32,690 bases of DNA, from contig SVNW01000040.1 in assembly GCA_015066745.1 (NCBI GenBank), positions 1 to 32,690 on the forward strand. The letters are read 5' to 3'. This stretch comes from Ruminococcus sp. (GTDB taxonomy: Bacteria > Bacillota > Clostridia > Oscillospirales > Ruminococcaceae). The notes beneath the pieces are model-generated. The model was given only the letters and a program-made list of their open reading frames with translations. It was not told where the DNA came from and made no database searches. A program made the position numbers and the translations under genes. Shown here one piece after another: positions 7,414 to 14,047 of this stretch; the stretch's first letter is position 1, and the number at the start of each line of letters is the position of its first letter.

Positions 7414-8160
7414 TCAAAAAAATTTATCACAACCAAGACGTTTCTTAGCATTTGTTATTCTTTCAGATGTCGGTGTGCCTATACCTTCGAGTCTGTATTT
7501 CATACCAAGATTTTCCCACTTAAATACTCCAAGAGTATGATACGGAAGAACTTCAACTTTTTTTACGTTTGAAAGCTTTGATATAAATTCTCCGAGCTTA
7601 TCAAGATCCTCATCAAAATCTGTATTTTCAGGAACAAGAACGTGTCTTATCCATACAGGCTTTTGAATTTTACTAAGATACTCTGCAAGAAGAAGTATAT
7701 TTTCATTTGTCTTTCCGGTAAGTTCTCTGTGTTTTATATCATCAATTTCCTTTATATCCAGAAGAACAAGGTCTGTATACTTCATAAGCTCATCAAACTT
7801 TGAAATAAAAGGTTCTTTCATTGTAAAAGGTTCACCTGATGTATCTATTGCGGTATTGATACCTTCAAGTTTTGCTTTTTTAAAAAGTTCTGTCACAAAA
7901 TCTATCTGAATAAGCGGTTCTCCGCCACTTACAGTTATACCGCCTTCTTCACCCCAGTAACTTTTGTATCTGCTGACTTTTTTCATTACCTCATCAGCAT
8001 CAGATTCCTGTCCGCCCTTTTCACTCCACGAATCAGGATTATGACAATATTTGCATCTCATATTGCAACCTTTTAAAAAAACAACAAATCTTACTCCGGG
8101 ACCGTCTGCCGCTCCAAAACTTTCAAATGAATGGATTATTCCCTTTGTACCCAAATACAT
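7414..8160 (-). CDS. pflA: Pyruvate formate-lyase activating enzyme (radical SAM)
   Basis: This 248-residue radical SAM enzyme installs the glycyl radical on pyruvate formate-lyase under anaerobic conditions. The N terminus IHSFESFGAADGPGVRFVVF is the PflA signature. It is followed by the Fe-S cluster motif CNMRCKYC (CX3CX2C, about residues 32-39), the SAM-binding ITVSGGEPL and the DTSG motif. Length matches the family (about 245). The gene for the target enzyme pflB is not in this window. AAAGGA lies just before the ATG, and a good promoter (8227-8255) lies 67 bp upstream with a Fur-box-like palindrome in its spacer. It is the first gene of an operon with the dehydratase-family protein, ylmC and the zinc-ribbon gene. 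Confidence 0.95.
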   Translation of the reverse strand: MYLGTKGIIHSFESFGAADGPGVRFVVFLKGCNMRCKYCHNPDSWSEKGGQESDADEVMKKVSRYKSYWGEEGGITVSGGEPLIQIDFVTELFKKAKLEGINTAIDTSGEPFTMKEPFISKFDELMKYTDLVLLDIKEIDDIKHRELTGKTNENILLLAEYLSKIQKPVWIRHVLVPENTDFDEDLDKLGEFISKLSNVKKVEVLPYHTLGVFKWENLGMKYRLEGIGTPTSERITNAKKRLGCDKFF

Positions 8161-8226
8161 TCATCCTTTCTTTTTTGAATAACACTGTAAGCTTATCGCT
8201 TCCTTGTATTTTTACGCTATTTTTTA

Positions 8227-8255
8227 ATTATATCATAATAATTATCATTTGTCAC
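8227..8255 (-). promoter_or_regulatory. pflA: Sigma-A promoter of the pflA operon
   Basis: On the minus strand GTGACA (8250-8255) and TATAAT (8227-8232) are separated by 17 bp, with TGA immediately before TATAAT. The predicted start lies about 60 bases from the pflA ATG. Confidence 0.8.
8233..8247 (-). promoter_or_regulatory. Fur-box-like 7-1-7 palindrome in the pflA promoter spacer
   Basis: TGATAATTATTATGA on the minus strand matches the Bacillus Fur box TGATAATNATTATCA at 13 of 14 defined bases and the PerR box TTATAATNATTATAA at 12 of 14. It fills the space between the -35 and -10 boxes, where a bound repressor would block RNA polymerase. Because the region is very A+T-rich, chance cannot be excluded. 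Confidence 0.45.
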
Positions 8256-8264
8256 CTTTTTTTG

Positions 8265-8311
8265 AAAAGCAAAAAGCAAACCGGAAAATGTACTACTTCC
8301 GATTTGCTTTT
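8265..8311 (-). terminator. Rho-independent terminator after the large membrane protein gene
   Basis: A 15-bp stem (8272-8286 with 8297-8311, one G-U pair on the minus strand) is followed on the minus strand by TTTT and further T-rich sequence. It ends the DUF2975 / regulator / membrane protein operon just before the pflA promoter. Confidence 0.85.
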
Positions 8312-8316
8312 AATCA

Positions 8317-9843
8317 TTATTTTTCTATATATTCACTAAGTATTTTTTCTGCCTGTATAACAGGATAACTGTAATGAGTCCAGTGTTTTTCACGATATGA
8401 AAAAAAATATGCTTTATTTACGAGAAGTTCATGTGCCTTGTCACTGAGACGGTCTCCGCTTTTTGCAAAGTCATCTATATATGGTAAGGCTTCATGTGAT
8501 AAATTTGATAAAGATTCTATATCAAGTTCTTCTGTTATTCCGCTCTCATAAAGATGTATATTCCATTTTGCTATATGCGCATCAGGTCTGCCAAAGGAAA
8601 TTATACATACAGATACGGTTATCAATATCATCATAGCTTTTATAAGCTTTAACTTTTCACAAAGCTGTTTTAAAATAATAAGAGCAAAGCATCCTGCAAG
8701 AAGCATCATAAACCATGTTGTATAAACTCTGCGATGAGTAAAACCGTACTCGCTTATGTACATTATCATTTTGCTCATTGCTGTAGCAATAAGTATCTCT
8801 GTGAATACCGATAAAACTATTATACACACCTTTAATTTTTTAGGTATTGTGTCTTCAGGTTTTCTGACAAGAAAATTTGTAAATATTATTATCAGAAAAT
8901 TTACTACAGCTATTTCACAAAGTTCAAAAAAGCCTTGTCTTGCATAATCAGAATAACTGAACTGTTCAGGAAGAGTATTAAAAAATCCCGAAATAAAATA
9001 ATTTAACTGCGACACAAAAAATATTGCATATAAAACGCATACAGGTATAACCATTGCACACATAACCAGCGGATCAAAAAATTCCATACGGTCAATTTTG
9101 TATTTTTGCTCATCTCTGTCTGGAGTATCTTCTTTTTTATTTGTATACATCAGACTGAAAATCAGACTTCCTGTTGCAACTGAAAATAAAAATTTTATTA
9201 TTGACTCATATATATCAAAATCGAAATATATTCCCGAAAACAGATTTTCAAATATTCTTTTCATATTATCGTCACTGTTCATAAGTAACGGCAATACGAT
9301 CATAACACTTGGAACTGCAAGCAATAATCCCAGAAAAACATATCTTATGTTCTGTAACTTCCTGATTTCAAAAGGTACAGACTTCATTATTTTTATTGCT
9401 TTGCCAAAACTCTTAAACGGAGCTTTAAATACAGTAAATAATATATCTACAAAGCAGTAATCACTAAGTGACACATTTCCTTGAGAAGTATTGTAAATAA
9501 AATACGTAATAAGTATATACACAAACATGACATTTATGCTGTAAGCCATCTTAGAAGATATGAAATTTATATTTAAGGTAAGTATAGTAATAAGAGAAAG
9601 CTGAATGACTGAAAATCTGTTTCTGAGTTTTATTTCATTTTTTCGAAACAAAAGATATGTAAGCATTATTAACACAAACCATATCGATACTCCTAAAGAG
9701 CCTCTGAAAGAGTAGTAAAATACAAACTCTATAAAAAATATTCCTATGCCAAGACAAGCTAATGCTGTTATCTTGTCTTTTAAGGTATATTCCTCTTTTT
9801 CTTCGGGCAAATATCCGTCAAGTACACTGTTTGTCATCTCCAT
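8317..9843 (-). CDS. Large polytopic membrane protein (DUF4153/DUF4173-like)
   Basis: This 508-residue protein has about a dozen hydrophobic segments and short loops, plus a hydrophilic C-terminal region of about 85 residues (from about 425) that begins after the last membrane segment. The middle part (NIRYVFLGLLLAVPSVMIVL and FDPLVMCAMVIPVCVLYAIF) looks like the DUF4153/DUF4173 membrane families of Clostridia, for which no function is established. Start at 9843 is supported by GAGGTG 7 nt upstream, which overlaps the stop codon of the small XRE regulator. It is the third gene of an operon with DUF2975 and the regulator, so it is probably controlled with them. Which DUF number applies is uncertain. 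Confidence 0.75.
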   Translation of the reverse strand: MEMTNSVLDGYLPEEKEEYTLKDKITALACLGIGIFFIEFVFYYSFRGSLGVSIWFVLIMLTYLLFRKNEIKLRNRFSVIQLSLITILTLNINFISSKMAYSINVMFVYILITYFIYNTSQGNVSLSDYCFVDILFTVFKAPFKSFGKAIKIMKSVPFEIRKLQNIRYVFLGLLLAVPSVMIVLPLLMNSDDNMKRIFENLFSGIYFDFDIYESIIKFLFSVATGSLIFSLMYTNKKEDTPDRDEQKYKIDRMEFFDPLVMCAMVIPVCVLYAIFFVSQLNYFISGFFNTLPEQFSYSDYARQGFFELCEIAVVNFLIIIFTNFLVRKPEDTIPKKLKVCIIVLSVFTEILIATAMSKMIMYISEYGFTHRRVYTTWFMMLLAGCFALIILKQLCEKLKLIKAMMILITVSVCIISFGRPDAHIAKWNIHLYESGITEELDIESLSNLSHEALPYIDDFAKSGDRLSDKAHELLVNKAYFFSYREKHWTHYSYPVIQAEKILSEYIEK

Positions 9844-9854
9844 TTCATATCACC

Positions 9855-10061
9855 TCATTCCTCTGTATATTCAAGAATATCACCAGGCTGACATTCAAGT
9901 ACTTCACATATTTTTTCAAGAGTAGAAAATCTTATAGCCTTGGCTTTTCCGGTTTTTAATATAGAAAGATTTGCAGCGGTTATATCTATTTTTTCCGCTA
10001 GTTCATTTGATGAAATTTTTCTTTTTGCCATCATTACATCTAAGTTCACAATAATAGGCAT
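9855..10061 (-). CDS. Small XRE-family helix-turn-helix regulator (YozG-like)
   Basis: This 68-residue protein is essentially one Cro/CI-type helix-turn-helix domain: VNLDVMMAKRKISSNELAEK then ITAANLSILKTGKAKAIRF and the closing LEKICEVLECQPGDIL. This is the YozG-type regulator that in Bacillus and many Firmicutes sits beside a DUF2975 (YoaS-like) gene, exactly as here. AAAGGAG precedes ATG, and the gene lies 24 bp after the DUF2975 gene. It probably binds DNA at the operon's own promoter; the palindrome at 10614-10630 is the obvious candidate site, which is inference. Confidence 0.88.
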   Translation of the reverse strand: MPIIVNLDVMMAKRKISSNELAEKIDITAANLSILKTGKAKAIRFSTLEKICEVLECQPGDILEYTEE

Positions 10062-10085
10062 ATATATCCAACTCCTTTTGTTCTT

Positions 10086-10529
10086 TTATATAGTATAATC
10101 ATTTTCTTCTCTTATACTTACTGCCTCAGCAAATACATTTTTCAGTATACGAAGTATCAGCCCCATAAAACCTGCAACAAATGCTATAAGCAACGAAGCC
10201 TGAATTGCTATACCAAATATAAGATAGATGAAAGCAATAAGAAAACAACACCATGAAATACCTCTTAAAAGATTTGTGTTTTTATTTACAAATACGATTT
10301 CTTTTGATATATTGTGCAGGAGCTTAAAAAGCATCACAAGCAGAACAACCACCAGAACAAGTGTAATATAAATAACAACACTCAGAAAGACCCATACAGG
10401 TTTTTCATCTGATATCGTATCAAAAAACTTTGCACATGACGGAACAAACGGAATAATAATCGCCGTCATTATAAATCCAAGAATAATTAACCCCTTTGAC
10501 AACAATACCGAACTTTGTTTACTCCACAT
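10086..10529 (-). CDS. DUF2975 membrane protein (YoaS-like)
   Basis: This 147-residue protein has four membrane segments (about 8-30, 47-69, 88-106 and 110-130). The motif ISKEIVFVNKNTNLLRGISW between the second and third segments is characteristic of DUF2975. The family has no known activity, but it is nearly always paired with a small XRE regulator, as here. It is the first gene of the operon behind a perfect consensus promoter, with GGAAAGGAAG before ATG. The pairing suggests the membrane protein senses or relays a membrane or cell signal to the regulator; this is inference. Confidence 0.85.
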   Translation of the reverse strand: MWSKQSSVLLSKGLIILGFIMTAIIIPFVPSCAKFFDTISDEKPVWVFLSVVIYITLVLVVVLLVMLFKLLHNISKEIVFVNKNTNLLRGISWCCFLIAFIYLIFGIAIQASLLIAFVAGFMGLILRILKNVFAEAVSIREENDYTI

Positions 10530-10577
10530 AATAAAACTTCCTTTCCTGTAATATGAATTGTTTTTTCCTATGGCTTT

Positions 10578-10606
10578 ATTATATCAGAGTCATTATTAAT
10601 TGTCAA
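10578..10606 (-). promoter_or_regulatory. Perfect consensus promoter of the DUF2975-regulator operon
   Basis: On the minus strand TTGACA (10601-10606), a 17-bp spacer ending in TGA, and TATAAT (10578-10583). Such a strong promoter in front of an autoregulator gene normally needs repression, consistent with the palindrome just upstream. Confidence 0.9.
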
Positions 10607-10613
10607 TACTTTT

Positions 10614-10630
10614 TTATCGAAAAACGATAA
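10614..10630. promoter_or_regulatory. Perfect palindrome TTATCG-N5-CGATAA, candidate operator
   Basis: Six-base arms TTATCG and CGATAA flank AAAAA. The site lies 7 bp upstream of the -35 box of the DUF2975 promoter. It has no U tract and is outside the transcript, so it is a DNA-level element. The small XRE regulator in the operon is the likely binder. Confidence 0.55.
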
Positions 10631-10659
10631 TTTTTTATTTTTTTAAAATAATCAGAGCA

Positions 10660-10697
10660 AAAAAATAAAAGAGACCTCAAAAATGAAAATCTCTTTT
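10660..10697 (-). terminator. Rho-independent terminator after the amino-acid ABC transporter
   Basis: An 8-bp stem (AAAAGAGA 10667-10674 with TCTCTTTT 10690-10697) is followed on the minus strand by ATTTTTTT. It ends the two-gene transporter operon. Confidence 0.8.
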
Positions 10698-10708
10698 GTT
10701 TTTAATAT

Positions 10709-11452
10709 TTAAACTATCTTTGATAAAAACTCTCTAAGTCTCTGATGCTTTGGATTTGAAAATACTTCATGCGGTGTATCGTCTTCAGCAATTACGCCGT
10801 TATCAAAAAACATTACTCTCGATGCAACTTCTCTTGCAAATCCCATTTCATGCGTAACGCATATCATAGTTATTCCGCTTCCGGCAAGTTGTTTCATAAC
10901 ATCGAGAACTTCACCGACCATTTCAGGGTCAAGCGCTGATGTAGGTTCATCAAAAAGTATTACTTCCGGTTCCATTGCAAGTGCTCTGCATATTGCAACA
11001 CGTTGTTTCTGTCCGCCTGACAGCTGTCCCGGATATGCAGACGCCTTATCTTCAAGACCTACACGTTTTAAAAGGTCCATTGCTTTTTGATTTATCTCTT
11101 CTGATGATTTCTTTTTTAATTTTTTAGGTGCTATAGTAAGATTTTCAAGTATAGTCATATGTGGGAAAAGATTAAAATGCTGAAATACCATCATCATTTT
11201 TTTACGTTGCTCATTTATATTTACAGATGGTGATGTAAGTTCAACGCCATCAAGAAAAATTTCTCCTTCTGTAGGAGTTTCAAGAAGGTTGAGACAACGA
11301 AGAAATGTTGATTTTCCGCAACCTGACGGGCCGAGAATAACTACCACTTCGCCCCTTTTTATCTCTGTAGTTATATTATTTAATACTGTAAGGTCTCCGA
11401 AAGTTTTTTTCAGACCATTTACTCTGATGATAACATCTTTATTTTCTATCAT
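10709..11452 (-). CDS. Polar amino-acid ABC transporter ATP-binding protein (GlnQ-like)
   Basis: This 247-residue cytoplasmic ATPase powers uptake by the adjacent permease. It has Walker [10 protein letters not shown] (about residues 38-46), the Q-loop [12 protein letters not shown], the signature [11 protein letters not shown], Walker [14 protein letters not shown] and the H-loop CVTHEMGFA, in the order typical of the polar amino-acid (PAAT) class. Length is normal. It overlaps the end of the binding-protein/permease gene by 14 bases with AGAGG inside that gene, so expression is coupled. The exact amino acid (glutamine, glutamate, cystine or other) cannot be told. Confidence 0.95.
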   Translation of the reverse strand: MIENKDVIIRVNGLKKTFGDLTVLNNITTEIKRGEVVVILGPSGCGKSTFLRCLNLLETPTEGEIFLDGVELTSPSVNINEQRKKMMMVFQHFNLFPHMTILENLTIAPKKLKKKSSEEINQKAMDLLKRVGLEDKASAYPGQLSGGQKQRVAICRALAMEPEVILFDEPTSALDPEMVGEVLDVMKQLAGSGITMICVTHEMGFAREVASRVMFFDNGVIAEDDTPHEVFSNPKHQRLREFLSKIV

Positions 11453-12968
11453 TTTTCAGCCTCTTTTCAAGTTTTGATACAAGCCATGTGAGAACGACAA
11501 CAAGAATAAGATATACCAGCGCAACCGCTATAAGTGGCATAAATGCTTCGTATGTACGGCTACGGATATAGTCGCCTCCTCTTGTAAGATCCATTATTCC
11601 TATATAACCTGATATTGAAGTTTCCTTTATAAGTACGATAAATTCGTTACAAAGTGAAGGAAGAACTGTTCTGAATGCCTGCGGAAGTATAAAATACCAC
11701 ATAGTCTGTCGGTAACTGAAACCAAGACTTCTTCCTGCCTCGAACTGTCCCTCGTCAACAGACATTATACCGCCTCTTACGATTTCTGCTATATATGCCG
11801 AAGAATTAAGACCAAATGCTATAACTGCAACAAGAACCTTATTTATATCTGTAGATGCAAATATAACATAGTAGATAATAAGCAACTGAACCATTGTCGG
11901 TGTTCCTCTTATTACAGTAAGATAAAGCTTTAATATGGCATTTAATATTTTAAACTTCCCTGTTTTATCACTTGTACTCCTCATTATTGCAATTAAAAAT
12001 CCAAATACAACACCTATAACTACAGCACAAAAACTTATCTGAAGAGTTACAAGCAAACCGTTGGTTATATTTTTCCATCTGTCATCAACAATAAAATTAT
12101 TATGAAATTTTTCCTTGAAACTAAGAGTTGAAGCACCGATACTGTTTTTTACGATTACAACCTGAGTTGCTGTAGTGTACGACTGAGTAAAATCAATACT
12201 TTTTAATCTGTCTTCAGTAACTGTCATACCTGATAATCCTATATCGGATTTGCCTGACTGAACTGCACTTATAATACTGTCAAACTCAATATCTTCTATC
12301 TTCAGTTCCATACCCAGCATATCACATATAGCCTTGGCTATATCGATATCTATACCTACGATTTCTCCGCCTTCCATGTATTCATACGGTTCAAAAGTAG
12401 CATTTGTCGCTACTTTTAAAGTTCCGTTACTTCTGTCAACATTTTCGGGAGATTTATACTGAAACTTACCTTTTGTCGAATCTCCGATATAGTTACTTAT
12501 TATATTGTCAAGTGTGCCGTTCTTTTTCAACTCAACTATACATTCGTTTATCTTATCTCTAAGCTCGGTATTTTCTTTTGAAATACATATCGCATATTCC
12601 TCAACGGCAAAATCCTCATCAAGTATTGAAAGTTCGGGATTGTTTCCGACAAATGTATCAGCAGGCGCTTTATCAATAACTATACAATCTATTTTACCCA
12701 GTTTTAAAGCCTGTACTGCATCGGCCGCCTTGGTAAAACGCTCCACAACAGAACCTTTTTCCTCATAATCGGAAACAAAAATATCACCTGTTGTTCCAAG
12801 CTGAACACCTATTACCGCTCCTTCCAGGTCATCAATAGACTGCACCTTTGACTCGGTGATCTCCGGACTTTCAGAACTGCATGACATTACAGAAAATGAC
12901 ATCATAGCCATAACTATAAACAACAGAACAGCTCTGAAATATTTTGTTTTCAAGTTAAAATTTTTCAT
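11439..12968 (-). CDS. Fused binding-protein/permease of a polar amino-acid ABC transporter, binding domain circularly permuted
   Basis: This 509-residue lipoprotein-permease has a signal peptide ending in SVMSC (lipid-modified Cys30). Residues 43-163 ([18 protein letters not shown] to ISNYIGD) match the C-terminal half of a family 3 solute-binding protein. Residues 182-276 ([20 protein letters not shown] to QVVIVKN) match the N-terminal half, so the usual order is reversed. The permease follows (about 297-503) with [17 protein letters not shown], the inner-membrane EAA loop ([20 protein letters not shown]) and five hydrophobic segments. The two halves together make one complete binding domain in one intact frame, so this is not a frameshift remnant. 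AAAGGA precedes ATG by 8 nt. The ATPase gene overlaps its 3' end. Confidence 0.92.
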   Translation of the reverse strand: MKNFNLKTKYFRAVLLFIVMAMMSFSVMSCSSESPEITESKVQSIDDLEGAVIGVQLGTTGDIFVSDYEEKGSVVERFTKAADAVQALKLGKIDCIVIDKAPADTFVGNNPELSILDEDFAVEEYAICISKENTELRDKINECIVELKKNGTLDNIISNYIGDSTKGKFQYKSPENVDRSNGTLKVATNATFEPYEYMEGGEIVGIDIDIAKAICDMLGMELKIEDIEFDSIISAVQSGKSDIGLSGMTVTEDRLKSIDFTQSYTTATQVVIVKNSIGASTLSFKEKFHNNFIVDDRWKNITNGLLVTLQISFCAVVIGVVFGFLIAIMRSTSDKTGKFKILNAILKLYLTVIRGTPTMVQLLIIYYVIFASTDINKVLVAVIAFGLNSSAYIAEIVRGGIMSVDEGQFEAGRSLGFSYRQTMWYFILPQAFRTVLPSLCNEFIVLIKETSISGYIGIMDLTRGGDYIRSRTYEAFMPLIAVALVYLILVVVLTWLVSKLEKRLKNDRK

Positions 12969-13010
12969 CTGAAAATTCCTTTCGATGTTTATTTTTTTAG
13001 CACTTTTTTG

Positions 13011-13039
13011 ATTATATCATATAGTTTAAGATAAATCAA
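13011..13039 (-). promoter_or_regulatory. Promoter of the amino-acid ABC transporter operon
   Basis: On the minus strand TTGATT (13034-13039) and TATAAT (13011-13016) are 17 bp apart, with TGA before TATAAT. It diverges from the HD-gene promoter, whose -35 box is 66 bp away. Confidence 0.75.
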
Positions 13040-13088
13040 CTTGGTTTTTATTTCATTTTCAAGCATAAGAGAAAATCATGTAAAAAAT

Positions 13089-13100
13089 ATTGTAAACAAT
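13089..13100. promoter_or_regulatory. Short palindrome ATTGT-AA-ACAAT upstream of the HD-gene promoter
   Basis: Five-base arms around a two-base centre, ending 5 bp before the -35 box of the HD-domain gene and between two divergent promoters. It could be an operator for either. It is short and A+T-rich, so the call is weak. Confidence 0.25.
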
Positions 13101-13105
13101 TACTT

Positions 13106-13134
13106 TTGACCTGTTTTATAAATTATTGTATAAT
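13106..13134 (+). promoter_or_regulatory. Promoter of the HD-domain gene
   Basis: TTGACC (13106-13111) and TATAAT (13129-13134) are separated by 17 bp. Transcription would begin about 45 bases before the ATG at 13185. Confidence 0.82.
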
Positions 13135-13184
13135 AAATATCATAACTACGATTTTCTGTAAAAATTTAAATTGAGGTGATTTTA

Positions 13185-13658
13185 ATGGATATATATAAAA
13201 TACTTAATGACAAAAAATACATCGAATGTATCCATGAACTAATAAACGACAAAATACTCTCACTTGACAATTTTACACATCACAAAAATACTACACGACT
13301 ACGACACTGTCTGAAAGTTTCTTATCTTAATTACAGAATATGCAGATTTTTAAGACTGGACGCACGTTCCGCGGCAAGAGCAGGGCTTCTGCATGATTTG
13401 TTTTTTTATGAAACAAAGTCTTACAACAAAAAATTATACGGAAAAAACCATTTCAGACAGCATCCGAAAACTGCACTTGAAAACGCTGTTTCCATGTTTG
13501 AAATAAATAATATCGAAAAAGATATAATACTTACGCATATGTGGCCTGCAACACTGACTCTTCCACGCTCTTTTGAAGGATTTATAACTATGCTTGTGGA
13601 TAAATACTGCGCTGTTACTGATATTTTGGGTTCATCTCAAAAAAAATCACGCCTGTAA
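13185..13658 (+). CDS. HD-domain metal-dependent phosphohydrolase, substrate unknown
   Basis: This 157-residue cytoplasmic protein carries the HD-family ligand set: His41 (RLRHCLKVS), His70-Asp71 (AGLLHDLF), His93 (FRQHPKTA), His118 (ILTHMWP) and Asp139 (LVDKYCAVTD). Such proteins hydrolyse nucleotides or other phosphate esters using bound metals; nothing shows which substrate here. A GTG three codons upstream is in frame, but those bases form the GAGGTG Shine-Dalgarno six bases before ATG 13185, so ATG is the start. It is a single-gene transcript between its own promoter and a terminator whose stem covers its last three codons. Confidence 0.85.
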   Translation: MDIYKILNDKKYIECIHELINDKILSLDNFTHHKNTTRLRHCLKVSYLNYRICRFLRLDARSAARAGLLHDLFFYETKSYNKKLYGKNHFRQHPKTALENAVSMFEINNIEKDIILTHMWPATLTLPRSFEGFITMLVDKYCAVTDILGSSQKKSRL

Positions 13659-13676
13659 AAACAGACGTGGATTTTT
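13640..13676. terminator. Bidirectional terminator shared by convergent genes, overlapping the HD gene stop
   Basis: CACGCCTGT (13648-13656) pairs with ACAGACGTG (13661-13669), extended by an A-run/T-run helix with one bulge. T tracts follow on both strands. The stop codon (13656-13658) falls at the loop, so the hairpin lies partly inside the coding region. Confidence 0.75.
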
Positions 13677-13690
13677 GTATATTCTCTTTA

Positions 13691-13936
13691 TCAGCACAAT
13701 ATAAGATCTGTTATCACACAAGTAGTATGTACAGGCATAACTGCATTTCTTATAAGTGTTTCGTAAATTTCTATTGCTTTTTCACTCACGGTTGTTATAT
13801 CATGCACTTCTTCGGAATAATCACGTGACTTTACAGATATACCATAGGTAGTTATTTTTCTGTCTCCGAATTTATTTTCCTCTGAGAACAGTCTGTAAGA
13901 TACATTTCCCATTTTTTCGTGCATTATTGTTTTCAT
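13691..13936 (-). CDS. Small conserved hypothetical protein (possibly DUF6514)
   Basis: This 81-residue soluble protein has a beta-rich pattern: KMGNVSYRLFSEENKFGDR, then ITTYGISVKSRDYSEEVHDI and a helix SEKAIEIYETLIRNAVMP. It resembles small Clostridia proteins grouped as DUF6514, but that match is from memory and not certain; function is unknown. A strong AGGAGG 7-8 nt before the ATG supports it as a real gene. It lies 111 bp downstream of the symporter gene with no clear terminator between, so read-through from the symporter is possible. It converges with the HD-domain gene. Confidence 0.7.
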   Translation of the reverse strand: MKTIMHEKMGNVSYRLFSEENKFGDRKITTYGISVKSRDYSEEVHDITTVSEKAIEIYETLIRNAVMPVHTTCVITDLILC

Positions 13937-14047
13937 ATAAATATCCTCCTAAAATAAGCTATAAAATTATTTAACTTCTTTTATGTCACTTATTTTATCA
14001 GATATTTATTTTTTCAACAATGCCATTCGTTACAAAAGTTCATTAAT

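Noticed and set aside
11439-12968. Possible frameshifted or truncated binding-protein pseudogene
   Set aside because: The two half domains are in one intact frame, are both complete, and are followed by a full permease and a coupled ATPase gene.
13937-14047. Own promoter of the 81-residue gene
   Set aside because: A TAAAAT is present on the minus strand, but the -35 candidates either match poorly or have a 14-bp spacer.
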